Assembly (NCBI GenBank): GCA_006218045.1
Contig: VBWB01000005.1
Span: 62,001 to 126,000 of the forward strand
Reading direction: 5' to 3'
DNA from: Stygiobacter sp.
GTDB taxonomy: Bacteria > Pseudomonadota > Alphaproteobacteria > Rhodospirillales > Magnetospirillaceae
Length of the DNA: 64,000 nucleotides
Shown here: one piece after another, positions 8,286 through 17,057 of the stretch
Layout of the letters: each line of letters opens with the position of its first letter
Numbering within the stretch: the first letter of the stretch is position 1
The notes under the pieces: model-generated
What the model saw: only the letters and a program-made list of their open reading frames with translations
What the model was told of the DNA's origin: nothing
Databases searched by the model: none
Position numbers and translations under genes: made by a program

Positions 8286-8974
8286 GGGTGAATCCTCCGT
8301 CGATACAAATATTCTGGCCGCTGATGAACGTGTTTTCCGGTCCGGCGAGCCAGACGACGAAGGCGGCGATCTCTTCGGGGCGGCCCAGGCGGCGGGCCGG
8401 GACTTGGGCGACCAGATCGCGAATGCCCTCCTCGCCCAGAACCTGACGGGTCAGTTCGGTGTCGATGAATCCGGGGGCGACGCAATTGCACAGGACGTCG
8501 TCGGCGGCGGCTTCCGCCGCCAGCGCCGCATTCATGCCGTCGACGGCGAATTTGCTGGCGGAATAGGAGGCCCGACCGGCCTTGCTGATCCGACCCCAGA
8601 TGGAACTGATGGTGACGATGCGTCCCCAACGGCGTTGGCGCATGGCCGGCAGGACCGCCTGGGCCAGACGGAAGGGGGCGACGACGTTGACCTGTTGAAT
8701 CCGCATGAAATCGTCGGGATCGATCTCGGCAAAGGGGGCGACCTTGTTGATGCCGGCGTTGTTGATCAGGATGTCGGGGGACAGCTGGCGCACCTGCGAC
8801 ACCGCCAGATCCAGTCCGGTGGTGGTGGTGAAATCGGCCTGCAGATAGGTCATGCCGTCGGCGGCGCGTCCGTCGCTGCGGGTTCCGGTCACCGTCACCC
8901 GGGCGCCCTCGGCGGCCAGACCCCCGGGTTCCTCCGGTCACCAGGGCCGAACGACCGGCGAGTTTCCCGTTCAT
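8278..8974 (-). pseudogene. short-chain dehydrogenase (SDR) with N-terminal deletion/frameshift
   Basis: Two reading frames make up one classical SDR. The first, from the ATG at 8974 (ATGA overlap with the upstream gene), reads MNGKLAGRSALVTGGTRG and then goes out of frame. The second reads LAAEGARVTVTGTR onward and contains DILINNAGINKV, ISSIWGR, the active site YSASK and the C-terminal FISGQNICIDGGFTRV. At the junction near 8921 the cofactor motif TGxxxGxG is cut, and about eight residues normally between TRG and LAAEGA are missing, with a frame change. As written, a full-length dehydrogenase cannot be made. An internal GTG at 8898 could give only a 206-aa protein without the NAD(P) motif. 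This is either a real loss of function or a sequence error. Confidence 0.8.
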
Positions 8975-10023
8975 TGCTGTTTTCCGCCGCAATCAAGGTT
9001 CCAACGGTTCTGCCAGTCGGCGTCGGCGCAATAGATGCGATAGACCAATTGCATGGTCTTCAACGCTTCGGCGGACGAGCCGTTTTCCACCGGCGTGCCC
9101 CGCATGACGGCGTCGACGAACTCCACCACTTCATCGTTCCAGGACGGATCGGTGTTGTAGCGGGTGGTCTGTTCCTTGGGGTCGCCGGAATCATTTTCCG
9201 TTTTCCAGGCCACGGTAATGGTCTCGGCGCCGTAGCTTTTCGACCCGGTCAGCAGACCGCCAAGCACGATGCTGCCGCGATCGAACGACATTTCCAGGCG
9301 AAAGCGATGCCGCCATTCGGTGGCGGTGGAATGCAGCATGGCGACGGCGCCGTCGGCGGTTCGCATCAGCGCATAGACATTGTCCTCGACGCTGTGCTGC
9401 CAATAATTATTGGAGACGATGGAGTGGACGTCCACGAACTCACCGGCAAACAGGCGCATCAGATCGACCATGTGGATGCCCTGATCCAGCAGGATGCCGC
9501 CGCCGGCCACTTCGCGCTTGGTCCGCCAATGGGTGGGCGATCGGTAATCGATGATCGCCGATTTGCCATAGACGCCGCGCATGTTGATCAGCCGTCCCAT
9601 CTCGCCCGAGCGGATCAGGGCCAGCCCCTCACGGACGGAATCGTGGAAGCGGTGATTGAATCCGTATTTCAAGATCAGGCCGGGATGGCGCTTTTCACAG
9701 GCGATGACCCGCTCGATATCGGCGACATCGCGGCCCGGCGGCTTTTCGCAAAAGACATGCAGCCCTTTTTCCAGGCCGGCGATGGTGACATCGGCAGCGA
9801 CGTCGTTGCTCAGGCAAACGAACAGAATATCCAGGGATTCGTCCGCCAGCATGGTCTGGGCATCGTGATAATGACGGATTCCGTCCGCCAAAGCGCCGTT
9901 GCCGTCGAATGACCGGTCACAAACCGCGGCCATGATCAGATGGGGGTGGTCATCGACCACTTGGCGCCGCCGCCGTCCCACCACGCCATAGCCGGCGATT
10001 CCAACCTTGAGGCGGGCACTCAT
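8971..10023 (-). CDS. Gfo/Idh/MocA family oxidoreductase
   Basis: A 350-aa NAD(P)-dependent oxidoreductase. It shows the dinucleotide motif VGIAGYGVVG, the family motif CEKPPGRDVADIE (EKP) near residue 95 and GGGILLDQGIHMVDLMRLF with the catalytic-type histidine. The family oxidises or reduces sugar hydroxyl/keto groups, often on nucleotide sugars or inositols. The start at 10023 overlaps the cytidylyltransferase stop by ATGA. The much longer track ORF is an out-of-frame read of that neighbour. It probably serves the same acidic-sugar pathway as the adjacent KdsB-like and cyclase-like proteins. Substrate is unknown. Confidence 0.88.
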   Translation of the reverse strand: MSARLKVGIAGYGVVGRRRRQVVDDHPHLIMAAVCDRSFDGNGALADGIRHYHDAQTMLADESLDILFVCLSNDVAADVTIAGLEKGLHVFCEKPPGRDVADIERVIACEKRHPGLILKYGFNHRFHDSVREGLALIRSGEMGRLINMRGVYGKSAIIDYRSPTHWRTKREVAGGGILLDQGIHMVDLMRLFAGEFVDVHSIVSNNYWQHSVEDNVYALMRTADGAVAMLHSTATEWRHRFRLEMSFDRGSIVLGGLLTGSKSYGAETITVAWKTENDSGDPKEQTTRYNTDPSWNDEVVEFVDAVMRGTPVENGSSAEALKTMQLVYRIYCADADWQNRWNLDCGGKQQ

Positions 10024-10799
10024 GCCGGCAGATCCATGTATTGCGCGGTCACCGGATCGCTTCGCAGCATGTGCTCGCCGCGCAGCAAATCGGCGGGGGT
10101 ATCGACGCCGACGGTTTCGACGTCGACGGTGACGATTTGAATGGGATAGCCGTGTTCCAGCGTGCGCAACATGTCGATCTGCTCGATCATCTCCAACGGC
10201 GTGCGGCTCAGTGTGCCGAAGGTTTGCAGGAAATGGTGGGAAAAGCCGATGATGCCGGTCTGCTGATACGCGGGCACCGGCCCGTTGGCGCGCCAGCGTG
10301 ACGGGATGGCCGCGCGCGAGAAGAACAAGGCCCGGCCATCGGGGGCGGCACAGACCTTGACGCAATTCGGATCGTCGTGGTCGGCTTCGTTCTGGATGAC
10401 CGAGGCCAGATTGACCACGGGAGAGCGGGTGCGGGCGTGGACCTGGACCATGTCCTCGATCATGGCCGGCGTGACCATGACTTCGTCGCCTTGCACCATC
10501 AACACCAGCGCGTCGTCGGCCAGCGACAGCCCCAGATTGGCGATGGCTTCCACCGTGCGGTCGACGCAGCCGGGATGGGTATCGGCGGTCATCACCGCTT
10601 CTCCCCCCAGCTTTTCGACGGCATCCTTGATCACCTGGTCGCAGGTGGCGACGACGACCCGGCCCAAAGACGGCGCCATCCGGCATCGGTGCCAGACATG
10701 GCCGATCAGCGGCAGGCCCAACATGGGCTCAAGCGGCTTTCCCGGATAGCGGGTCGATGCCATCCGCGCGGGAATGATGCAAATGGGCTTGGCAGACAC
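10020..10799 (-). CDS. KdsB-like CMP-sugar-acid cytidylyltransferase
   Basis: A 259-aa protein of the 3-deoxy-manno-octulosonate cytidylyltransferase family, which couples CTP to a 2-keto-3-deoxy sugar acid. It starts CIIPARMASTRYPGKPLEPMLGLPLIGHVW, a clear KdsB N-terminus. Downstream positions differ from true KdsB: the SGTDR motif is GCVDR and NLQGDEP is LMVQGDEV. Together with the aldolase and cyclase next door, this points to a different substrate from Kdo. The start is the GTG at 10799, five bases after the aldolase stop, with AAGGA upstream. The long N-terminal extension in the track is spurious. Confidence 0.87.
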   Translation of the reverse strand: MSAKPICIIPARMASTRYPGKPLEPMLGLPLIGHVWHRCRMAPSLGRVVVATCDQVIKDAVEKLGGEAVMTADTHPGCVDRTVEAIANLGLSLADDALVLMVQGDEVMVTPAMIEDMVQVHARTRSPVVNLASVIQNEADHDDPNCVKVCAAPDGRALFFSRAAIPSRWRANGPVPAYQQTGIIGFSHHFLQTFGTLSRTPLEMIEQIDMLRTLEHGYPIQIVTVDVETVGVDTPADLLRGEHMLRSDPVTAQYMDLPA

Positions 10800-10804
10800 G
10801 ATGG

Positions 10805-11563
10805 TTACGATCCTTGCACTAAAGAAAGCGGGCGGCCCAAGGCGGCGCGCATGGCCACCATGTCGGTGGCATAGGCGATGAAGCGATAGCCGTCCTTTAT
10901 CCGGGCTTGCAAGGCCTGCGGATCCGGGGCGACCTGATGCAGGCCCGGGGCTTTGCCATGTCGGAAACAGGCATCCAGAACCTGCGACATGGCCGTCTGC
11001 ATCTGGGGGGTGTCGAATTGCCCGGGGGTGCCGAGATCGGCTGACAGATCGTAAGGACCGATGAACAGGGCATCGACGCAATCCAGGCTGGCAATGGCAT
11101 CCACATCGGCAATGCCGGCGCGGCTTTCGATCTGCGGCACCAGGACCGGCTGGAAGTCGCGGTTATAGGCGTCGAATTGATCGCCCCAGCCGTTGGCGCG
11201 CGACAGACAGGCGCCGCGTCGGCCAAGGGGGGCATAGAAGCAATGCTGGGCGAAATCGCGGAAGGCGGCGGCGCTGTCGACCACCGGTACGATCAGCCCG
11301 GCGGCGCCGCTGTCCAGATAACGGCGTCCCAGATAGGGGTCGGCGCACGGCAGGCGGACGAACGGGGCGACGCCATGGCGTTCCGCCGCCAGGAAAATGG
11401 CCAGCACGTCGGCGCTGTCGATGGCGGAATGTTCCAGATCGACGGCCAGCCAATGAAAGCCGCAGGCGGCCATGGCTTCGGCGACGGCGGGGGCGGGGAC
11501 GGTGCTCCAGGCGCCGATACAGGGCAGGCCTTGCCGCAAGCGGGTTTTGACTGAGCAGTTCAC
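10805..11563 (-). CDS. HpcH/HpaI family aldolase
   Basis: A 252-aa class II aldolase of the HpcH/HpaI (2,4-dihydroxyhept-2-ene-1,7-dioate aldolase) family. These enzymes join or split pyruvate and an aldehyde, giving 2-keto-3-deoxy acids. Active-site segments are intact: WLAVDLEHSAID with the base histidine, VRLPCADPYLGRRYLDSGAAGLIVPVV with the arginine, and QIESRAGIADVDAI with the metal-ligand glutamate. The start at 11563 is a GTG overlapping the previous stop by GTGA. Placed directly before a KdsB-like cytidylyltransferase, it may build the keto acid that is then activated with CMP. This link is inference. Confidence 0.88.
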   Translation of the reverse strand: MNCSVKTRLRQGLPCIGAWSTVPAPAVAEAMAACGFHWLAVDLEHSAIDSADVLAIFLAAERHGVAPFVRLPCADPYLGRRYLDSGAAGLIVPVVDSAAAFRDFAQHCFYAPLGRRGACLSRANGWGDQFDAYNRDFQPVLVPQIESRAGIADVDAIASLDCVDALFIGPYDLSADLGTPGQFDTPQMQTAMSQVLDACFRHGKAPGLHQVAPDPQALQARIKDGYRFIAYATDMVAMRAALGRPLSLVQGS

Positions 11564-13062
11564 GTGAGTTGTCCGCGCCAGAAATCCATGTCGGGGGGAG
11601 AAAATATATCGCTCCAGCGCAATGGCGGGGGTTGCCGGGCGGTTAGGACCGTCTCCACCAAAGCCGCGGAATCCGCCGTCGGAATGCGCAACGAGTTTGG
11701 CAGAATGTCCACGGCCACGCAACCAGAGGGGATGAAGCGAATCACCGGCAATCCGGCCAGCAACGCCTCGAGCCCGACGGTGGTGGCGGCATACACCACG
11801 GCCCGGAGACCGGCGCTGGACTGCAATGGTCCCGGCGCCCGGCGCAAGGTTTCGGTGGCGGTGAAATCCACGGGAAACAGCGGATGGTCGCGGACCAGCA
11901 CGGTGATGCCGCTTTCGCTCAATGGCCGGGCGGCTTCGATCATCTGGGCCGCCACCCGACGGTCGAACGGCATGGCCAGGAACACCGGACCGGCAGGGTC
12001 ATGATTTTGCCCGGCGGAGGGGGTGAAGCGCAAACTGCCGGCGATCACCAGCCGGTCGGCCGGAATGTCGCGTTCCAGCAATTGCCGGTAGGCTGATGGC
12101 CCATTGGTGGCGATCAGGTCGGGCAACAGGTCCGGGGCGATGTTGCTCATGTTGAATTGCTGGCCGACCACCGAATGCTGGCATCCGATGGTACGAAGAC
12201 CCAGACTGCGGGCCTGGCGGACCAGGGCGCGTTCCCAGCCATGATTTTCCCAGGGCCATGTCACCACCTTCGGTCGGGCGGCGCGAAGCCAGCGCGCCTG
12301 GCAATGAATTTGCCAGGCGATGGCCGCCGCCTGCGCGGTGCCGCCTTCCAGGGCGGCGGCGCGGCGGATCAGCCAGCCCCACGCACCGCGTGAAACGGCG
12401 GCCGAGGGCCGCCATTTGGCGAAAGGCAGGCAGAACAAGGCGTAAAACGGCGATCCCCAGGCATGCAGGCTGACGCTGCCGTGCAGCCGCCGGCCGGCGC
12501 TGGCCGGGGCATCCACATGCAGGGCGCGATAAAGGCCGGGAACATGATTGAGCAATGGGCCGAAATAGGCATCGTGCCCCGCCGCCGTACTGGCCGGATG
12601 GTCGTAGACCAGCATCGCCGCGGCATTTTCCACCTTGGTCGCCTGCCCTTGTCGGCAGGCCAAGGCGGTGCGCCAGGCGAAACGCAGACGGGCGGCATAG
12701 CCCCGCAGCCACAACCCGAGCGACAAGCGCCAGAATCCGGGTCTGGAGCCGGTTGCCTGGACCTGGGGAAGGCCGGAAAAATGTCGGAAAAGCCAGGGAT
12801 CCGGGCAGTTGATTTCGGCGTTTGCCTGCTCCGGCACCGGCTGACCCTGGATCAGCCGAGTCCATGCCATCATCACCCCCAGGTCGGAATTGTTGGGGGC
12901 GGCGGACGGCGCATGGGCGAGAACGGCGGAAGCATCGTCATTCATGGCTTTGGCGGCGTGGCGCCAAACCGGTCCAATCTGGTCGAAGGCATGGTCGAAC
13001 TGGGATGGGGTGATCCAGCTGAGGCGGAGATCAGGCCCCGAGCAATTCAACGCGATGGTCAT
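11560..13062 (-). CDS. uncharacterised surface-carbohydrate protein, probable GT-B-like transferase
   Basis: A 500-aa soluble-looking protein with no clear membrane helix. The central part reads VTWPWENHGWERALVRQARSLGLRTIGCQHSVVG, and the C-terminal part LVRDHPLFPVDF ... VVYAATTVGLEALLAGLPVIRFIPSG. The second half resembles the donor-binding domain of capsule and nonulosonate-type GT-B transferases, where a TTVGLEAL-type segment binds the nucleotide. I do not recognise a named family with confidence. It is coupled by ATGA to the ABC flippase upstream and by GTGA to the aldolase downstream. The context suits transfer of an unusual acidic sugar. Confidence 0.7.
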   Translation of the reverse strand: MTIALNCSGPDLRLSWITPSQFDHAFDQIGPVWRHAAKAMNDDASAVLAHAPSAAPNNSDLGVMMAWTRLIQGQPVPEQANAEINCPDPWLFRHFSGLPQVQATGSRPGFWRLSLGLWLRGYAARLRFAWRTALACRQGQATKVENAAAMLVYDHPASTAAGHDAYFGPLLNHVPGLYRALHVDAPASAGRRLHGSVSLHAWGSPFYALFCLPFAKWRPSAAVSRGAWGWLIRRAAALEGGTAQAAAIAWQIHCQARWLRAARPKVVTWPWENHGWERALVRQARSLGLRTIGCQHSVVGQQFNMSNIAPDLLPDLIATNGPSAYRQLLERDIPADRLVIAGSLRFTPSAGQNHDPAGPVFLAMPFDRRVAAQMIEAARPLSESGITVLVRDHPLFPVDFTATETLRRAPGPLQSSAGLRAVVYAATTVGLEALLAGLPVIRFIPSGCVAVDILPNSLRIPTADSAALVETVLTARQPPPLRWSDIFSPPDMDFWRGQLT

Positions 13063-14906
13063 GACGCTGGTGCCGGATCATCCAACCGGCCCAGTTCCAC
13101 CATGCGGCGGAAATCAGGCTGACGTTGGCATAACGCATCGAAGCTGCCGGCATCGACGATGACACCTTGGTCCATCAGGATGATGGTGTGGCAATGACGC
13201 ACGGTGCTCAGGCGGTGGGCGATGATCAGCAGAGCCTTGTTTGCGCGGACGTTTTCCAGGGCACGGGATATCTTGTGCTCGGTTTCATTGTCCAAAGCCG
13301 AGGTTGCTTCATCCAGAACCAGCAGATCGGGGTCATGATAAAAAGCGCGGGCCAGCCCCACACGCTGGCGTTGACCACCGGACAACCGCGATCCACCTTC
13401 CCCTAGACGGGTGTCCAGGCCTTGCGGCAGGGCGGCGACGATATCGTCAAGTTCGGCCAGACGAAGGGCGGAGGCCAGCCGATCGGTATTGATGTCGCCA
13501 TCCTGCACGCCGAAGGCGATGTTGCGGCGCAAGGAATCGTCAAGGATGAAAATGGATTGCGGCACAAAGCCGACCCGTAGGCGCAGGGACTGAACCGCCT
13601 GTGGGTCGGCCTGTCCATTGATCTGCACCTGTCCCGATTGCGGCTCCAGCAGGCCCAGGACCACGTCGGCCAGAGTGGTCTTTCCCGCCCCCGACCGACC
13701 GACCAGGGCGACGGTCTGGCCCCAGCGCAAATCCAGATCAATCGCCGACAAGGCCGGCTTGTCGCGCCCCGGATAGGTATAGCCCACCTTGGTCAGGCGC
13801 AGACTTTCGATGCGCGGCACCACCGATGGCGGCGCAACGCGGCTTTGACGGGCACCGGTGATGGTGCTCCAGTCGGTGTGCAGGGCGGCGACGGCGGCGA
13901 CGCCTGACTTGATGGTGCTGTGCAGGTTGAGCAGGCGGTTGGCCGACGGCATCAAGCGGATGGCGGCGGCGCCGAACACCCCGACCACAGCCAGCAAATC
14001 CCCGGGATGGCGCTGGCTGAGCACCACCACCGCGGCCAGGATGGCCAGCACCATCAGGGTTTCCACATAAAGCCGGGGGGCGAAGGTGGACAGGCTTTGA
14101 AAGCTGCGATAGCGGGCGGTGTTCAGCAAGAGGCGGCGGAAATTGCCGACGAAATGCTCTTCGCATTGCAAGATCTTGATGTCCTTGATCGCCCCGACCG
14201 CTTCGCGGACGTTTTGCAGGACCATTTGCGACCTGTCGTTGACGACCACACCCCAGCGGACCAGACGCGGCCCCAGGACCAATTGATAGGCGACGATCAG
14301 GCCGCCGAGAAATCCGCCCATGGCCACGGTCAGCAGCGGTTCCAGCGACAGCAGGAAACCCAGCAGGGCAAGGATGACCAGCATTTCCAGCAGCAGGTTA
14401 AGCAGTTGCAGCAGGCCGTTGACGAAGACCTGAATGGCCGATTCCGTCAGGTTGCGCTGGATTTCGGCGCTGTTGCGCGAGGACAGGAAAACATAGCCGC
14501 CCTCGAGATAGGTGGCGAACAGGCCGGCGGTGAACAAGGCGTGCTTGCGATAGGCGAAGGCCGACTGAAAATAGCCGAGTAAAAACAAGGTGGCGTTCTT
14601 GAACAGAAAGAACAGCGCCAAGGCTAATCCACCCAATGGTATCAACCGGGCGTGATCCAGCCCGGCCAGGAGCGGCAGGCGCGAAAACCAATTCGGCAAG
14701 GGGAGGGCCGGATTGGTGATCATCTGCAACCACGTGAACAGCATGCCTACCCCGAGTGTCTCCAGGGCGGCGATGACCCCCATGGCGATGAAGAGGGGAA
14801 GCAGTTGCCAGCGGGTGCGGCGGTCGAGAAACGACCAGATCCGTTTCACGTGATCGGACAGGCCGGACCGCAGAGCTTTTGGTGGTGGGGGCGTGATGGC
14901 GTTCAC
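13059..14906 (-). CDS. ABC transporter with fused membrane and ATPase domains (glycan flippase type)
   Basis: A 615-aa half-transporter with an N-terminal membrane domain (about residues 20-330, hydrophobic segments such as LLPLFIAMGVIAALETLGVGMLF and LALFFLFKNATLFLLGYF) and a C-terminal ATPase. The ATPase has Walker A VALVGRSGAGKTTL, signature LSGGQRQRVGLARA, Walker B LLVLDEATSALD and the H-loop IIAHRLSTVRH. The arrangement is that of MsbA/PglK-type exporters, which flip lipid-linked glycans. Among glycosyltransferase genes the likely role is moving a lipid-linked oligosaccharide to the periplasm. The GTG start is one base from the formal stop of the upstream gene, but would overlap its repaired stop by GTGA. 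Confidence 0.92.
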   Translation of the reverse strand: MNAITPPPPKALRSGLSDHVKRIWSFLDRRTRWQLLPLFIAMGVIAALETLGVGMLFTWLQMITNPALPLPNWFSRLPLLAGLDHARLIPLGGLALALFFLFKNATLFLLGYFQSAFAYRKHALFTAGLFATYLEGGYVFLSSRNSAEIQRNLTESAIQVFVNGLLQLLNLLLEMLVILALLGFLLSLEPLLTVAMGGFLGGLIVAYQLVLGPRLVRWGVVVNDRSQMVLQNVREAVGAIKDIKILQCEEHFVGNFRRLLLNTARYRSFQSLSTFAPRLYVETLMVLAILAAVVVLSQRHPGDLLAVVGVFGAAAIRLMPSANRLLNLHSTIKSGVAAVAALHTDWSTITGARQSRVAPPSVVPRIESLRLTKVGYTYPGRDKPALSAIDLDLRWGQTVALVGRSGAGKTTLADVVLGLLEPQSGQVQINGQADPQAVQSLRLRVGFVPQSIFILDDSLRRNIAFGVQDGDINTDRLASALRLAELDDIVAALPQGLDTRLGEGGSRLSGGQRQRVGLARAFYHDPDLLVLDEATSALDNETEHKISRALENVRANKALLIIAHRLSTVRHCHTIILMDQGVIVDAGSFDALCQRQPDFRRMVELGRLDDPAPAS

Positions 14907-16050
14907 CTCAGACCGGGGAAGTTGCGGTAATACATGGCACGCAAGGTGGGGTCGACATCAAAGACAAAAGTCTTGAGACCGAAGCTAGGGCTTCGACCGT
15001 CGTACTGAAGCCCGACGTCAACGCATAGGATGCCGCCAGCATCAATTCATAAGTGTCGTCCGTGGCGATGGTCGGATTGGCCGATGCACCCGCCAAGATT
15101 TCAGTAAAGAGGGCGTTATCCTCTTGCGAACGACCGTGCTTCATCTTGACAAAGACGCGCCGCTCCTGGAAATGGGCGGCAACATCACAAACGACGCGGC
15201 GTGTCTTTAGCATTTTGACAGCGGCCATGGCCAGAAAGATAATGTCCTTGCACCGCTGCTGCACGCTGCCGATACGTTGTCGCACGTCATGGGGCCGGAA
15301 CGGCCCGGTGGGGATGATCTTCATGCCTGGGGCCCAACTGTTGGCGTAATAGCGGGTCAGATCGCGACCAAAGGTGAAATAAACGTCGAAATCCACCTCG
15401 CGCCACATATGAACATAGGTGTTGATGGGCAAACCATGGGCCATGCCGATGCACCGGCGGCCGGGTTTGCACAATTCAAGGTTGTGAACGGTGTGCTCGG
15501 ATGAATAGTCGCCGCGGTGCCGGATGATCTGATTGACGGCGTTGGACAGCGCCAGGAACTTGCGGTCGGGAGTAAACGGCGGCAAGGGTGGGGCCAGGAT
15601 ATCGGCCAGTTCCTGCAATAACGGTGGGGCGCCGATCAGTCTCCAACTATCGGCTGGGCGGTTTTCGCTCAACCATTCGACCGTCAGGTAAATGGGGGTG
15701 AGCGAGCCGACGGTGCCGGTCGTGGCCTTACGGAAGGCATAGGAATATTGCGCCGCCAGCGGGTCATCGGCGGGCAGATCGAAGCGCCGCCACAATTCGC
15801 TTTCGGCACGGTGATGGACGTCGTTGTAGAAACCACCGCGACCGGGCATCCGTTCGTGCCAGGGCAAGCCGGGAATCTCGGCAATGTCATCGACCCAGGC
15901 CAAGCGGACCAGAAGGGCGGCCAGTCGGTTGAGCACGGGGGCGAACAGACGCAATCTGGCCCAGACGCCCAAAATGGTGACCGGACGGCGACGCACCACA
16001 TCGGCCAGCAATGGCCAGATGGAAAGCTCGCTCAGCACATAGACATTCAT
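14903..16050 (-). CDS. unassigned surface-carbohydrate transferase-like protein, C-terminal frameshift
   Basis: The protein starts MNVYVLSELSIWPLL at the ATG 16050. The track start is inside the upstream gene. It contains PIYLTVEWLSENRP, DVYFTFGRDLTRYYANSWAPGMKIIPTGPFRPHD and, near the end, TDDTYELMLAASYALTSGFSTTVEALA, which resembles the nucleotide-binding half of capsule-type GT-B enzymes. After EALA the formal frame turns into SVSRLLSLMSTPPC and stops at 14908. One missing base near 14984 would restore FGLKTFVFDVDPTLRAMYYRNFPGLR, ending at 14903 with a GTGA overlap with the next gene. The last 25 or so residues therefore appear frameshifted. No named family is recognised with confidence. 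Confidence 0.72.
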
Positions 16051-16055
16051 GCGGA

Positions 16056-17057
16056 TCAAGTGTTGTAGGTCTCCGGCTTGTAACGTCTCAGATTGTCGGC
16101 TTGGCGGAACCATTCGACGGTTTCCGCCATGCCGCGGTGAAAACCGTCCAGCCCACCATAGGCGGGGGTCCAGCCGATCAGTTCGGCGGCTTTGGCGTTG
16201 CATGCCCACAGCCGATCGACTTCGCTGCCGGCGGGGCGGAAGCGGGCTTCGTCGGTTTCGATTTCCAACGGCAGGCCGATGATGTCGGCAATGGTGCGGG
16301 CGGCATCGCCGACGGAAATCTCGAAATTGCTGCCGATATTGATCACTTCACCGATGGCCCGCTCGCTTTCCGCCATGGCGATGAAGCCGCGGACCACGTC
16401 CTTGACGTAATTGAAGTCCCGGGTCGGGGTCAGGGCGCCCAGCCTGATGCGGCAGATGCCGGACAGCATCTGGGTGATGATGGTGGGCAGAACCGCACGG
16501 GCCGACTGGCGGGGGCCATAGGTATTGAAGGGTCTGATCACCGAAACCGGGGTGGCAAATGACCGGTGGAAGGCAATGGCCATCTGGTCGGCGCCGATCT
16601 TGCTGGCGGAATAGGGCGACTGTCCGTGCAGCGGGTGGCTTTCGGTGATGGGGACGAATTGGGCGGTACCATACACTTCGCTGGTCGAGGTATGGACGAT
16701 GCGCGCCACGCCGGCATCGCGACCGGCCTGAAGCACGTTCAAGGTGCCGACGATGTTGGTGTCCACATAGGAATGCGGGGCCTGATAGGAATAAGGAATG
16801 GCGATGAGGGCGGCCAGATGCAGCACCCAATCGCATCCCGCCACCGCCCGGCGGACGCATTCCCCATCCCGGATGTCGCCGGCGACGACGTCGAGATCGG
16901 CTTTGATCCGGGCGTCGCTGTTGTCCAGCCAGCCCCACGAATTGAGCGAGTTGTATTGCACCAGGGCGCGAACCTGAAAGCCGCGGCGGACCAGTTCCTC
17001 GGTTAGGTGGGAACCAATGAAGCCGTCGGCGCCGGTGACGAGGACGCGTTTGTTCAT
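16056..17057 (-). CDS. legB: LegB-like NDP-N-acetylglucosamine 4,6-dehydratase
   Basis: A 333-aa extended SDR whose N-terminus VLVTGADGFIGSHLTEELVRRGFQVRALVQYNSLNSWGWLD is characteristic of LegB. LegB removes water from NDP-GlcNAc to give the 4-keto-6-deoxy intermediate of legionaminic acid and bacillosamine-type sugars. The serine motif HTSTSEVYG and the active site YSASKIGADQMA are intact. It shares the operon with a NeuB-type synthase, a DegT aminotransferase and a NeuD-type acetyltransferase, which fits a nonulosonate pathway. The nucleotide (UDP or GDP) cannot be told from sequence. Its ATG overlaps the isomerase stop upstream by ATGA. Confidence 0.85.
   Translation of the reverse strand: MNKRVLVTGADGFIGSHLTEELVRRGFQVRALVQYNSLNSWGWLDNSDARIKADLDVVAGDIRDGECVRRAVAGCDWVLHLAALIAIPYSYQAPHSYVDTNIVGTLNVLQAGRDAGVARIVHTSTSEVYGTAQFVPITESHPLHGQSPYSASKIGADQMAIAFHRSFATPVSVIRPFNTYGPRQSARAVLPTIITQMLSGICRIRLGALTPTRDFNYVKDVVRGFIAMAESERAIGEVINIGSNFEISVGDAARTIADIIGLPLEIETDEARFRPAGSEVDRLWACNAKAAELIGWTPAYGGLDGFHRGMAETVEWFRQADNLRRYKPETYNT

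Noticed and set aside
8971-10686. 571-aa ORF covering oxidoreductase and part of the cytidylyltransferase gene
   Set aside because: Not a fusion. The N-terminal part is arginine- and proline-rich shadow sequence of the KdsB-like gene, and the true start at 10023 has an ATGA overlap.
10805-11722. Longer aldolase with 53 extra N-terminal residues
   Set aside because: The extension reads through the upstream gene and has no similarity to aldolases. The GTG at 11563 gives the usual length.
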